From assembly GCF_019649055.1 (NCBI RefSeq), contig NW_026570408.1, positions 62,001 through 126,000 on the forward strand: a stretch of 64,000 nt of DNA, written 5' to 3'. The stretch is from Paramacrobiotus metropolitanus (Eukaryota > Tardigrada > Eutardigrada > Parachela > Macrobiotidae). Positions within the stretch are counted from its first letter, which is position 1. The number at the start of each line of letters is the position of its first letter. Of this stretch, positions 22,823 to 33,666 are shown in pieces. The notes below the pieces were generated by a model, which was given only the letters and a program-made list of their open reading frames with translations, made no database searches and was not told where the DNA came from. Position numbers and translations under genes: made by a program.

Positions 22823-24157
22823 TCAGTACGGAACAAGCTTGAGTTCTTTGCCAAAGGTCACACAAAAAAACGACTCCTCCATAATAAACACCTCCCGACA
22901 CGTCTCCCCGGCATCCACCCAATCATTCCCGTTCTTCTTGAACGCGCGGCTTTTCTCATCCAGTACGACCACGTGCCGCGAATCGAACAAATCAAATCCA
23001 GTTCCATTACGTTCGTAGTTTCTCCAGGTCTGCGTTACATACTCCCAGTACCAGAGGACATTGCTACGGTCGACGTACATCCATGATCCGCCGGCTCCTA
23101 CACCGACATCCCGAACATTCTTGGCGGATGGGTCCTTGATCCAATCGTACTCCACAAAATGGTACAGGTCGCCTGTGGAAGTGACCAGGAAGGCTTCCTG
23201 GTATGAGCGCGGTGCGAGGCGGACGAACGCGACGTTTTGCGGTGCATTAAGAACCTGGACATAAATTCGCGATCATTAAATACGTACATTATCTCAACAC
23301 CTGTTATTGTAGTCTTCGTTCGTTAATTTACCGTTATTCACGTTTAACGTTACTGCAAAATACAAACATAACAGTTTACATAATTATTGTATTTGCATTT
23401 TAACCTAAATTGGATAAAAACTTCTAATGCTGAAATTAAATTTTGAAGAAAGCCTAATCTGAGCAATAAATTTTTTAATTTAAAGCTATCCAAGACACCT
23501 AATTCTGAATGAGATGTAAGAGAAACAAGGATACGCGTCGGTAGAATTCCACGCTAAAAGTGCTTTTGACGAAAAGATCGCTTGAATGAGAAAAAACTTT
23601 TCAAGCACAGATAAACATGAATCTTTCTTTTGGTATTAAGATAAATTCACCTTTACGTTAATAAGATTATTTCGCCTTCAGATAAGTTCATATGCACAGG
23701 TAAAACCGTTGTATCTTTATGCGTTAAACGTAAACCCATATCAAAATACAATCATATTTACCTTTTGAGCAGCCCGATGATAGTGCAACCGCCACACAGC
23801 CCCCGCCGCGTCGGTGTACCACAGGCTGTCGTCGTAACCGCTGGCTGACCAGACGACATTCTCAGCAATGCGCACCGGCGGTTTCCCGGTCTCGATACGC
23901 ATGAGGACGTATTTGTCCGTTATGTAGTAGTACATATCCGGAGCGCTGCTGCTAGGCGCGCTGGCCGATGAAACATTGGAGGCGAGGCGTTCGGAGCGCA
24001 TCGGGCCATTTGCGGTTAACCGACCGGACATGGGTCTGCGCAACTGATCGGCCCAACCGTCCGGATTGCCGTGGATCGCACTATGTGTCGGTTGTATTTG
24101 CAGCGATAGCGTTATGACCACGATAACCGATGCAACGGATAATATTGTCACCATCAT
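22823..24157 (-). CDS. Secreted tectonin/tachylectin-like protein
   Basis: Two minus-strand exons: 24157-23762 and 23254-22823, phase 0 (AAG|GTAAAT ... CCAG|GTTCTT), giving 275 aa. The N-terminus is a signal peptide or signal anchor (ILSVASVIVVITLSLQI). A Ser/Ala-rich linker (SSASAPSSSAPD) leads into repeated strands typical of a small beta-propeller: VVWSASGYDDSLWYTDAAG, GAGGSWMYVDRSNVLWYW and VFIMEESFFCVTFG. The GxW-x-VD-x2-N-x-LWYW pattern resembles tectonin repeats of tachylectins and TECPR proteins, which bind glycans in several animals. That assignment is by pattern only. Cysteines are few (2 in the mature part). Confidence 0.6.
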
Positions 24158-25600
24158 TTTCGTCTATTGATCTGGAATATAAAATTTTTACACGATGCAT
24201 CTGTCAGGTGAGTTGTGTCTTTTAAATACGTACTTGAATGTATAAAAATGAATGGATGTTTGTAAAGTCAGCAGCTGTCAACAAATACGGTATGTACTAA
24301 CTGTTTCTTTACATGCGAAATGACTCCTGCGTGCCAACGCAGCAGTTTCCTTGTTGCCGCTTTTTTGTGGGATCTTGTATGCGCTCCGTATGACTGACCG
24401 GATTAACAGTGTAAAGTAAACTGTTGTTCGGTGATTTGCATTGTAATGTACCTCGTACAGTACTAACATCATACGGTAATAAGTAAAATCTGTATTGTGT
24501 GAATCTCTGTATACATTTACGGTTTAATAGTACACTACACTGACATGCAGTGAAAGCGTTTGGACAATTTTCCACGTACTGCCACTACTTCCTTTAATTC
24601 CAGTTCCTCACTTGCATCGTTGTACGGCATACGTTTCTGGCTTAGCAGTTAACGAACTGTATGACAAATTGTCTCAAAAAGACATGAAAGAGGAAATGCC
24701 ATCTGCCGTTTTTTCGCTAAAAAAGATATAACAATAACAGGATTGATTCAATGGCGCGAAAGCATAGGGTAGGATATGCAAGCCATGTAGGTACAATACA
24801 CAGTCACAGCCTTCCCAGTTGTTTGCGATTTATGCATGCATATACTGAATAGTTGTATCATTTTCATAATTCTTCGTTACTGTATAAAAACCATTACTGT
24901 GGCTTTGAGAAAACTGCTCGTTAGCACATTATTGTTTGAATTGGGCTGTAACCGATTACACGAGGTCACGGTGAAATAGATTTCGATGTCGAGCGAATAT
25001 CGCTGCTATTGCGCAGTGTTTTCCTCATAACCGCGGTCACAATTTCGACGCTAGTACCACGAAGTCTGCGTTAACGTCAGCATCGGATCCAAATCAAATC
25101 ACTGCAAATCATTCGATCTAACTGTATTTGCAGAACTGGATGAATCAACACAGCGTAATAATTGACGCTCCCGAAACATCACGCAGTGCTACCCGAGTAA
25201 TGGTTGTGATATCCCAGACATTTCGTTACAAAAGTACTGCACTCTTCAGATTGAACGGAATGTCTGCATGTGGCGAAATGGTGTGCAGTTGAGTATACTT
25301 GTGTAGTACCTAAATTTTAAATAATGAAACACGCGCGAAATAATATGCATTGCTTAGTAAACCAAGTCAGATTCCTTAAATCATTCATGTCTAACCAATA
25401 CGCCCATTAATAGACATCTCAAGACTCTGAAATATGGCAAACAAAAACCTTATTACAGCAGTTATGCGGACATTCGATTACAGCGCTCTGTCATGGCGCA
25501 ATCACGCTCTTTTGAATACTGCACTAGATCCTTGGCAGTTTTTCAGGTCTATCGGGTGGAGAGTGGGAAAGCCGGGATCGAAAAAAGAAGACGGCGAACT
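24158..25600. other. Intergenic, no gene seen
   Basis: Upstream of the minus-strand tectonin-like gene and downstream of the F-box pseudogene. No supported exon; the two overlapping minus-strand ORFs at 24278-24575 lack any domain or splice context. Confidence 0.45.
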
Positions 25601-25899
25601 TTATCCGTCAGCTAACGCCAGTTTGCCGCGCTGGCTAGCCATCTCGCGCTGCAGGGCGCACAACGTCAGCTTGCTCAAACCGGCCAGCCCGTTCTGTTGC
25701 ACGATTTCCAGCGTAAACGGCTCGTTTTTACCAGGACAAGAGTCTAGATAATCAAACCATTTTTCACAGTCGTCCAGAACCTGTGAATGACACAACAATC
25801 AGAACATTAATTTTAAGGGAAGTATGACCCGGTGTATGCTAAAAAGTACGCCCTCCGTGCTCAAACACAAAACGTCCGCATAATTCGCGCAACTCAAAA

Positions 25900-26220
25900 C
25901 TACTGTACCGATTTTTCTCAAACTTCGCATGAACACGCACTGTTACCCACATAAACAAGAATACCCATCCACTAATGTAGCATGTTTTTTTTAAATTTTA
26001 AAATGCATTTCAAGTTTTAAAACTCATTTTTAAAATTGAAAGCAAGTTAAAACTCGGATTCCGTGTAAGAGCAATCTTTCATACCCACGTGTTTTCGTGC
26101 GGAATTCGAGAAAGAACGTCCATAATATCATGGGGTGACATTAATGAGACTTAGTAGTACTGAATTTATTTGATCTTTTTTGCAGCGACAACTCCCCAAC
26201 GGGATGTTGCGCTCACAAAC
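25900..26220. repeat. Palindromic MITE family 2, copy 2
   Basis: A diverged copy of the element at 560-956. It has the AT-rich core (TTTAAATTTTAAAATGCATTT against TTTAAATTTTAAAATGAATTT type), the following GTGTAAGAGCAATCTTTCAT block and the terminal GATGTTGCGCTCACAAAC, the reverse complement of the first copy's left end. Its left end is decayed. It lies in what was an intron of the F-box pseudogene. Confidence 0.65.
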
Positions 26221-26775
26221 AATATTCATGCCAATATGTGAACATCATTTGGTTACAATTGGTCACATCATGAAACAATACGAAAAGGTGTATAGGAGAG
26301 CGCGAAAGTGAAAGTTTTCCTGCATCATGCATGTACACGAATTTGGTAGCCTGTACTTTCACTTTCGCGGTAGTCACTTTGAAAACTATATGCTGTTTTG
26401 ATTTGTTTATAACCGAGTCGCGAGAGTAATGGCGACCAACGGTCATATAAGCGAATGCCCATCCTTCTGATCCGCACACGATTCACAGACTTGTCGCCTC
26501 CACTGGCCGCCACACCCGCAATCCATTCGGACAACACCGCCAGGTCGTCTCCAATATCGGGCAGATTAGCTTCCACCACTTCGTACAGGTCATCGGCCCC
26601 CTCCGTCTTCATTCCAATGGCAGGCGTTCGAGTGACTCCGTACACAATGGGCTCCCGGTGGAAGTTCTCGTTGTGCAGTCCGTCCAGATGATTCTCCCCG
26701 GTATCTGGCACTCCAGACGACGGTGACACAAATCTTCTACTCTATCGACATCCAGGTGGAACTTGTGCACGATGA

Positions 26776-27318
26776 GTGTCAGGGTCTTCCCGGTCGTACC
26801 CGTGGCTGCCCGTGATAATCCTGGTCCAGATCCTGCACGTGTTAAACAGCGCACAGCGGGCCCAATGTCGACGGGTCTGCTCACTGTGGAACGCTCTTCT
26901 GGAGAAGCCTGACCAGGAAATCTTCGTGTCCTTTTCCCACCAGCGTTCCGTGGATCACCGTGGCATGCCGACCACCCCCAACGAGGCCGAGTGGACGCAC
27001 TCCGCGGACATGGTGGCACAAAGTTTGTGGCGGTGCTTTGGTGCCAGCGCCAAACGGATCATCATCAGTCAGGCATCGCAGCAGGCGCCCTACAACGAAT
27101 CCTTGGAGGACTGCCTGCGACTGATCGAGGGCCTCTACGAGGAGCGGGCGTTGGGATGGCTTCATGATGCGCCGGGGTGCATAGTGATGGGGGCGGAGTT
27201 GGTTCGGCGACAGATTGTTGCGCCAGTCGACTCTTGGCTTCGAACAGTAGTTCCTCCTGAACATTCAGTTTCAATAACACTCATTACCGCGAACTGGGAT
27301 ATTTTATTTACAACATGA
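26776..27318 (+). pseudogene. Inverted F-box segment of the pseudogene
   Basis: Plus-strand open frame of 180 codons without an ATG at its start. It opens with an F-box: LPVIILVQILHVLNSAQRAQ, then CRRVCSLWNALL, followed by a region comparable to residues 216-345 of the F-box gene at 7637. Both neighbours are the N- and C-terminal parts of the same protein on the minus strand, and the 5' end of this segment abuts the C-terminal part. That is exactly what an in-place inversion of about 0.55-0.6 kb would give. An independent plus-strand gene lacking the N-terminal module is the alternative, but no upstream exon is visible. Confidence 0.6.
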
Positions 27319-28212
27319 TCATTACGGTAAGTACTTCGATGCATTACAAAAAAATAGAATCTTTTAGTCTACTATAGCACTAGAAGTACTTACCGTAGAC
27401 TGACGTTAACCATGTTACTACCTTTTTGAAAAAATTTTCTCCAAGAGTTTCTATTTTTAATTTGAAAACATTCTTTCATTTCAAATGAATTTCATTTCAA
27501 AAACGGCCCAAAACTGTTGGCATTTCCAGTGACGTACCAGGTCCTTCATCTGAAGCGGAGGATCGGCTCTGATCTGCAGAAAGACCACAATTCCCCCCAG
27601 GACGCACACTGGCCAGACATCGTGCTGGGACGCCTTGACGGCCTCCTTCCAGGCATCCCACAGCGGAGCGGAAACGGGCTCGCTGCCCCAGTAGCCAGCG
27701 GGCAGCTGTTGGCCGTACGTGATGAATTTGCATCGACTGACAGTGCAAAACTCCCCCTGGCAGGCTGCCAGTCGCAAGCGCAAGGGATGCGCTCGCATCA
27801 GCTGCCGCACCAGGTGGTCCCCACCCAAACGTATCTCCACAAAGAGGTAGCGCTACCAGAACAGCCGCGGGTAGACCAGTGCAGCGGGGTACCACGTCCA
27901 CGGGCGGTTGGCATGTACACGGGCTAGCACTTCCACCGTCGGAAAGCCAGTGATGGCTAGCGCAGAGCGTGTGTAGTTGGCGAGTTCGCGACTATATTCG
28001 CGGATGTTATCGTGGAAATAGTAGAGATAATGGCGACAGCGTAAGGCTTCGCGGTGCTCCACCAGGTCGGTGTGTCGTCCGGGGCAGTCCCGGTCGACGA
28101 GGAAGCCGTTGCTGACGACGTTGGTCACGCGGCCGTGCTGCACCATACCATGGCTGTCGCGCACGTCCACCGCGTTCCAGGCGTTGACGTTATCGGGATA
28201 GACGGTGCACAT

Positions 28213-30054
28213 ACTGACGAACTAGGGATCAGCACTTTAGCTTCACTCTTTCTCAATGACAGAGTACTGTATTAGAACTTAACTCCGCAGCCTCCGCTTC
28301 ACAGAAACGAAATCTTCATAAAAATAATTAACTACAAGCCCAGAACGGATGAATAATGTCTTAGGATTTCGAGCATGTAAAAGGGTTAAGTGCATATGTA
28401 TTAAATAATGGCACGATGTTTATTATATTAAGGAGGCACGAACAAAATAAACAGGCGTGAGCAGAACCTGTTATTTTTGCTAATGCGCAGTTCGCTAATT
28501 TCAATGACAATTCGATATAATAACACATAGTAACAATCTGGGGATTCACAAACAGCCCGTGTCAAGCTAATGGCCGGCCACCATGGTAACAAGCTTTTGA
28601 GTGACCACTGGATTGTGGGTAGTGGGCATTCCAGAAAATTAATGATGCAGGAACACTCTCGACACTGAGAGGATCCTGTAGCACTTTAGAGCGTGCAGAT
28701 TGGATGTGTGGAACGGGAGAACATTCGAGACAACGGCAAAGTGTCGAGGACCCTTGTTACTTAGTACTTTAAGAGTTCAACTATGGCGACTTATCGAACG
28801 TTTACCGTACGATACGGCAACAACCCATGAGTAATTACGAATGATGCATAGAAAAAACATCCAATAACGCGATAACGAAACAACCGTTGCAGCTGCGATA
28901 TTTGAGCGCCCCCAACTTACGGTAAATTATACGTATCATACGGTATGGGGAGCACTGTATAAGGAACGCGAAACGAAAATTAGAAAATTTTTCTACAGTA
29001 CTTAATTAATTTGTATGGCAGGTGAACAACGTTTTGCACTTTACTATGCGATATCACAGTAGCCAGAATATCCACATGACATATTCATGCAAATTAGCAC
29101 TGAAATTAATCAATTTGTCTAATTAGATTGATTTCAGACTTAAGACTTAATTGTTGCCCAAATAAAGAAGTCGCTCTGCTGGTGAATTAATTAATGAAGA
29201 TTCATAATAATGGCAGAGGTTATTTTAAATAATTCAGATATTCCATTAATTTCCATAGATGAAACTGTGTACGCGACCTAAAACAGCTGCAGACTGCATG
29301 GATAAGTCAACGATGCCGAATCGTAAATCTAGTCGAGAGTAGGTTTACGATACGGCAGACTTATGCAACGTTGCCTTAAAGTGGGCATGTGTTGACGGTT
29401 CCGTGCATCCAATCCATGAGTGCAGCCTTATCTCGCAATGACACATGCAGATAACTCACACATGTCGAACCGTTCGACATGACGATAAATTTGTGTTTTG
29501 AATTCTTATACTTAGTATTCACTAGTATACCCCGCGCAAACTGCGCGGAATAAATCGGCGATAAATTGTTATTTATGGAAAGCTACAAAGTACAAACCCA
29601 TGACTGCAAATTTAGTTTTATTGAGCGGAGCGTATAAGAATATTAATAATAATATAGTTTGATTAGTTTCATTGGCGAGACAAACGGTATTTGCTCAATA
29701 CCTGTTTGGTTATGCTTATCATAACTAATGTCGTAAATTATTCTTTATTTTGGGCCTTTGACCATAGTTGACTGACAGATTGGTAGCAGTTAGAATCTAT
29801 CACAGTTTAATAATTAAATGTTTAAGGCCGTTTTGAGAAAACATTGTCGCGTTCCGCTGACTTAACCCGAAATTAGACCCGAAAAATTAGAAAATTTCCA
29901 GGAATATGTCCTTTTGTTTTTTGCAATTATAAAAAACAAAGTTTTGCTTCTCGCAAATCAATCAGCAGCATATGCCGGTCAGTTGTCAAGAACTACAAAT
30001 AAAAAAAAGCTCCATAATTACTGAAATTTTTGTAGCCGTATTTCAGTACTTCTA
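28213..30054. other. Intergenic, gene-poor
   Basis: About 1.8 kb of AT-rich DNA with TTAATTAAT-type runs. No exon, RNA gene or repeat with a second copy in the window recognised. Confidence 0.45.
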
Positions 30055-30976
30055 CAGAGGGTTATTCAGCCAAGTGTGGTCAGCGCATTAAAAAAATTCC
30101 TATAATTCAGCCGTTGCGCAGAGTCAGATTCTAATAATTGTTTTATTATGGCAAATTAGTTTTGATGCTTTTGCAAGTTTTTGTGACAATCGGGTTTAAA
30201 CAGCCCGCAATATTGGCTACTGACCTAAAGACTCCGACTCTAAACCTTTGACCAGGCAAAATTTGGCTTTCGATGATCTGGCCTTAAAAGGATCGTCTGC
30301 TTTTCAAATCTGGATGGTTTTAATTGTGAAAACGACGATCCGAATATTTTTATAGCAAAAACGATTCCATATTCTTGCGCGTTCTTGCGGTAGGACGGCT
30401 GGAAAAACGCGAAACAGGAAGACACTGCAAGAGCCATGCTCAATGTGCGAATTGTTACTCACGGAGCTATGGCTATCCTTTTCGTTCCTCCACAAACTAA
30501 AGTTGTAACGCAGGTCTTCCTTCACAATTTACAATGTTCATTGGTCGAAAAAGACGCTCCACGGATTAAGCCTGGCAGAGAGGAAGAAGTCATCCAGAAC
30601 TGAGATGTGCTCCCGGGAGCACTGCTGAGAAAACAAGGATGTTGCTTCCTGATCGAAAAAACTGGTAATTCCTTCTGAAAAGGTTTGTTCGAAACCCATG
30701 ACAGGTTTCCAGTCGATTATGGCGAAAACCCAAATTTTAAATTAATTTTGAGTAAAGGGAATCCATTTCTATAGCTGAACTGGTCAACTGTTGCCAACAT
30801 GGTGGGATAAACTGAATTTTTTCCTGGGCTACAGGATAACGAAATCTTGGCTCGGTTGAATTCAAAATGTGATTGAACTGTTGTGGCTATTTGATAAAAT
30901 TTTTTAAAAAAAGTAAAATGAGCCTGCATACAGAAATTTTCCAAAAAGTGACCACACTTGGCTGAATAACCCTCTG
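30055..30976. mobile_element. Non-autonomous Tc1/mariner-like DNA transposon
   Basis: 922 bp bounded by perfect 28-bp terminal inverted repeats beginning CAGAGGGTTATTCAGCCAAG, with TA on each side (30053-30054 and 30977-30978) as target duplication. CA-starting ends and TA duplication are typical of the IS630-Tc1-mariner superfamily. No transposase with a DDE/D catalytic core is readable; internal minus-strand ORFs (up to 75 codons) carry no recognised motif. It is therefore non-autonomous or a deleted copy. Perfect ends suggest fairly recent insertion. No second copy in this window. Confidence 0.85.
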
Positions 30977-30978
30977 TA

Positions 30979-33666
30979 CTGGTTCAGATACCATTCGGAG
31001 CTTCGTTAAATTTTAGTTAGTGCGTCCCGACAAAACAATCCAGTGATGCGACCGTACGACCACCGATGTCAACCTTTAGACCACTTAGAATAAAAATACT
31101 TTCCAGTTTCCTCCAACTGTTTACACACAAACAATTTAAACCTGATGAAGACTTCAAAATTTCGTTGTGTTCTTTGGTGAACTTTTATTGATTAACGTCG
31201 ACAACTTAAGCACAGTGTCTTGCTTGACCCCGCTGCAGATAGGCGCCGCCTATGATTCCGCTTTCTGTTACGTGCTTATAAAATTTGTTTCAAGTTTGGC
31301 AAAAATCTATGCCAAATCTATATTTGTATAGTACATCCCCAACGCATTGTCGCCTCCCAATCCCAACCAACCCATCCCAAACCCAACCCATTTAACGCCA
31401 ACAACATCCCCAACCCATTAAACGCATTGTCGCTTCACGCTTACGTCCTCACAGATGGTTCATTAATGTAGCTTGTCGCACCCAGGCGGAGAGGGTATTC
31501 CCTAATTTTTTTGTTTTGACCTTTGATGGGAGCTGATCTGACGGAATGCTTTATAGCTGGCGGAAACATAGATTAGAATGGATAAGCTTCGCTTTTAAAT
31601 TTTCTGTTTATTTTAAATTTTGAATGCTAAAAATGCGGTTTTTGTTTTCATAAAACCGTTTTGTCTACGTTCCTTAGCGGAAAAATATCCCTTCTGAAAA
31701 ATATTTTTACCTTCTCTACCTTCCCCTGCTGAGGCTCGCGCTCCTCATTTAGGTCGCCGTGAAAGATTTGCCTTGGGCCGCTTTCTCCCCCCGGGCGGTG
31801 GTTAGACTCGAATCCTAGTGCGTACGACCCGGTGGGACTGGGACTCGCTGTTTTGCTCGAGTAGTCCACATCATTTCCAGTCGAACACCAAAATTCTCAA
31901 AATCGACTTTCAGTCTCTCACAAAATGATGTTTATTTGAGATTTGAAAAAGGGATAAAATATTCCACTTTATTGGCACGGCAGCAAAAGCCAACCGCCCT
32001 TTGGAAGCAGTTTTAAATTTTAATAATACATCTAATCAACCCGTTGCGAAAGGCAACTACTTTATCTTTGGAATTTGGGTCGCTCCCACTTTCCAGGAGA
32101 TTCTGCATGTTCAGTCTTTAAGAAACATCACTTTCCGAGCCTACATATTTTAAAACTAACTCTTAATAAAAATCTTATGAACTAAAGGCAGTCCGATAAC
32201 TAACGGACACCAAAGTTCCATCAAGTGTAGATGTCTTTTCCTGTGCTGTTCGTGACAGTGGTGGCTTGGGTGGGTTTTGCAGTGGTGGGTTCTGTACTTT
32301 TCCCGTAGACTTTGTATGTTAAGTTCTTTTAAGATTTTCTCTAAAACTTCACATACTTTCAAAAACTAACTGGTTTCTGCAAATCTGCAAACTCGCGGCT
32401 ATTGAATGACATATAGACATCAAAGTTTGGTTCAGTGGATCGCTCAAAAAAGGGTGACAGAAATGGAATTCGCTAAGGCTTATTTTATTAATATTAGGAC
32501 TGTCAAATATCAGCAGCCCGCGTGTATCAGCGGCACGACTGCTGCGCACGTATCGGTTACTCATTTTTCCGCTATGACTAAGAGAAAAAAAGTGAAACAT
32601 GTTCCCACCACTGATAACGGATACACTCGTAGAAATAAACACCAAATCTGACAGCACCGTGAATTCTGCAATAAATCTGCCTTCAATGCCATTCCCTACC
32701 ATGGATAACGCAACACAACAAGCGCAAACTTGTTAAGAAAAATAATCCCACATAGCTTAATGACATGTAATTAATTTTTTTTCATGTGTAATAAATTTGC
32801 TAATTAGGTGCTAAAAAAACCCAGGTGCGAAATTACTAATTCGGGGCAGATTCGCTAATTAATTAGCTGCTAATTGTGCTAATTAGGCGTGAACGACTTT
32901 AGTTAGTTCATCAAATTTTCGCTCAGTTACTAATTATAAGGTTAATTAATTAAACCTTATTATCTTAAAACTTAATGACGAACTACAGTAAGTACAGCGT
33001 AATTACATGCAGTTTAATGCAGCCTGGATCACTACGAACGTTTATTAGCAGCGCAAGATAATTTTAAAGAGTTGACAAGCGGTCATGAATGTGAGCGCGA
33101 ATTATAAAACCGAGCTCAACAGCTCGGTTTTCTAATTCAGCAACTGATTCTCCATCTGACCAATGCGCGCGGCGTTATCAGTGAATCTGTCTGACTCACA
33201 AATCAGTGCGTGAGTTGTTGCGCACTCGAGAGTTTTGACCTAGATACAATTCGCATCAGAGTCCCAATACGTAGCATATTTGACAGCAACTTATATAGGA
33301 TATAACAAAGTATTAGTGTGAATATGAACTTATTATGAAGGTATGAATGCTCAATCACTGTCGATGTACAAACAAACAGTACAGTGAAAGTACAAGTAGC
33401 TGCAGGGACTGGGTGTTCGCAAGCAGAACAAAAGTACATGTAATGAAGTATGGACTATGGAGTGAACAGATGCGCATAATCCGCATCTAGTGAACCGTGC
33501 TTTTTCAGATTGACAGTTTGCAGTTTTTCTATTTTCTGAATGTCGTAACTTCTGTCTTAAGCTGTCTTAAAGTGCCTTTGTTAACACTGAATTGGAAAAC
33601 TTTCTTGAATTGGTGGAAATTGTGATCAACGGGATAGATTATCACTTGATTGTTGTTTTCCTCATT
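30979..33666. other. Intergenic, gene-poor
   Basis: Contains an irregular CCCAACCCAT/ACGCATTGTCGC repeat tract at about 31338-31432 and a perfect hairpin at 33106-33131. A GC-richer minus-strand ORF at 31648-31869 has no ATG start or recognised domain. SPF45 begins at 33667; in-frame codons upstream of its ATG lack a start. Confidence 0.4.
33106..33131. other. Perfect 11-bp-stem hairpin
   Basis: AAAACCGAGCT and AGCTCGGTTTT separated by CAAC. A rho-independent-like shape, but in eukaryotic intergenic DNA its role is unknown. Confidence 0.5.

Larger units (their letters stand above)
25601..28212 (-). pseudogene. F-box family pseudogene with internal inversion
   Basis: Minus-strand pieces matching the F-box gene at 7637-9149 in order: an N-terminal module (28212-27481) with the shared PWTWY motif, interrupted by in-frame TAG at 27855-27853; a C-terminal part (about 26785-26478) that needs a frame change near 26700 (LTLIVHKFHLD, then DDLAVLSEWIA against AGVLQDLMQWI); and a last exon (25780-25601), starting VLDDCEKW and containing LTLCAL like the intact gene. 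The expected F-box between the first two pieces is instead on the plus strand at 26776-27318. A stop, a frameshift and an inverted centre make a functional product unlikely. An intron between the last two pieces contains a family-2 MITE. Base composition is GC-rich where coding, so the decay may be recent. Confidence 0.65.

Noticed and set aside
26455-27019. Plus- and minus-strand ORFs opposite the F-box pseudogene pieces
   Set aside because: Antisense shadows; only the frames similar to the intact F-box gene were kept.
30240-30944. Possible transposase fragments inside the TA-flanked element
   Set aside because: Three minus-strand ORFs carry no DDE/D or helix-turn-helix pattern that I can read; called non-autonomous instead.
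31720-31830. Possible tRNA
   Set aside because: A GGATTCGAGTC-like stretch on the minus strand suggests a T-loop, but no matching acceptor or anticodon stem can be folded.
31648-31869. GC-rich minus-strand ORF
   Set aside because: No ATG, no recognised motif and no partner exon; a GTAAAA donor-like site alone is not enough to call an exon.
33106-33131. Bacterial-type intrinsic terminator
   Set aside because: The shape fits, but the surroundings are clearly eukaryotic intergenic DNA and no transcript ends there.
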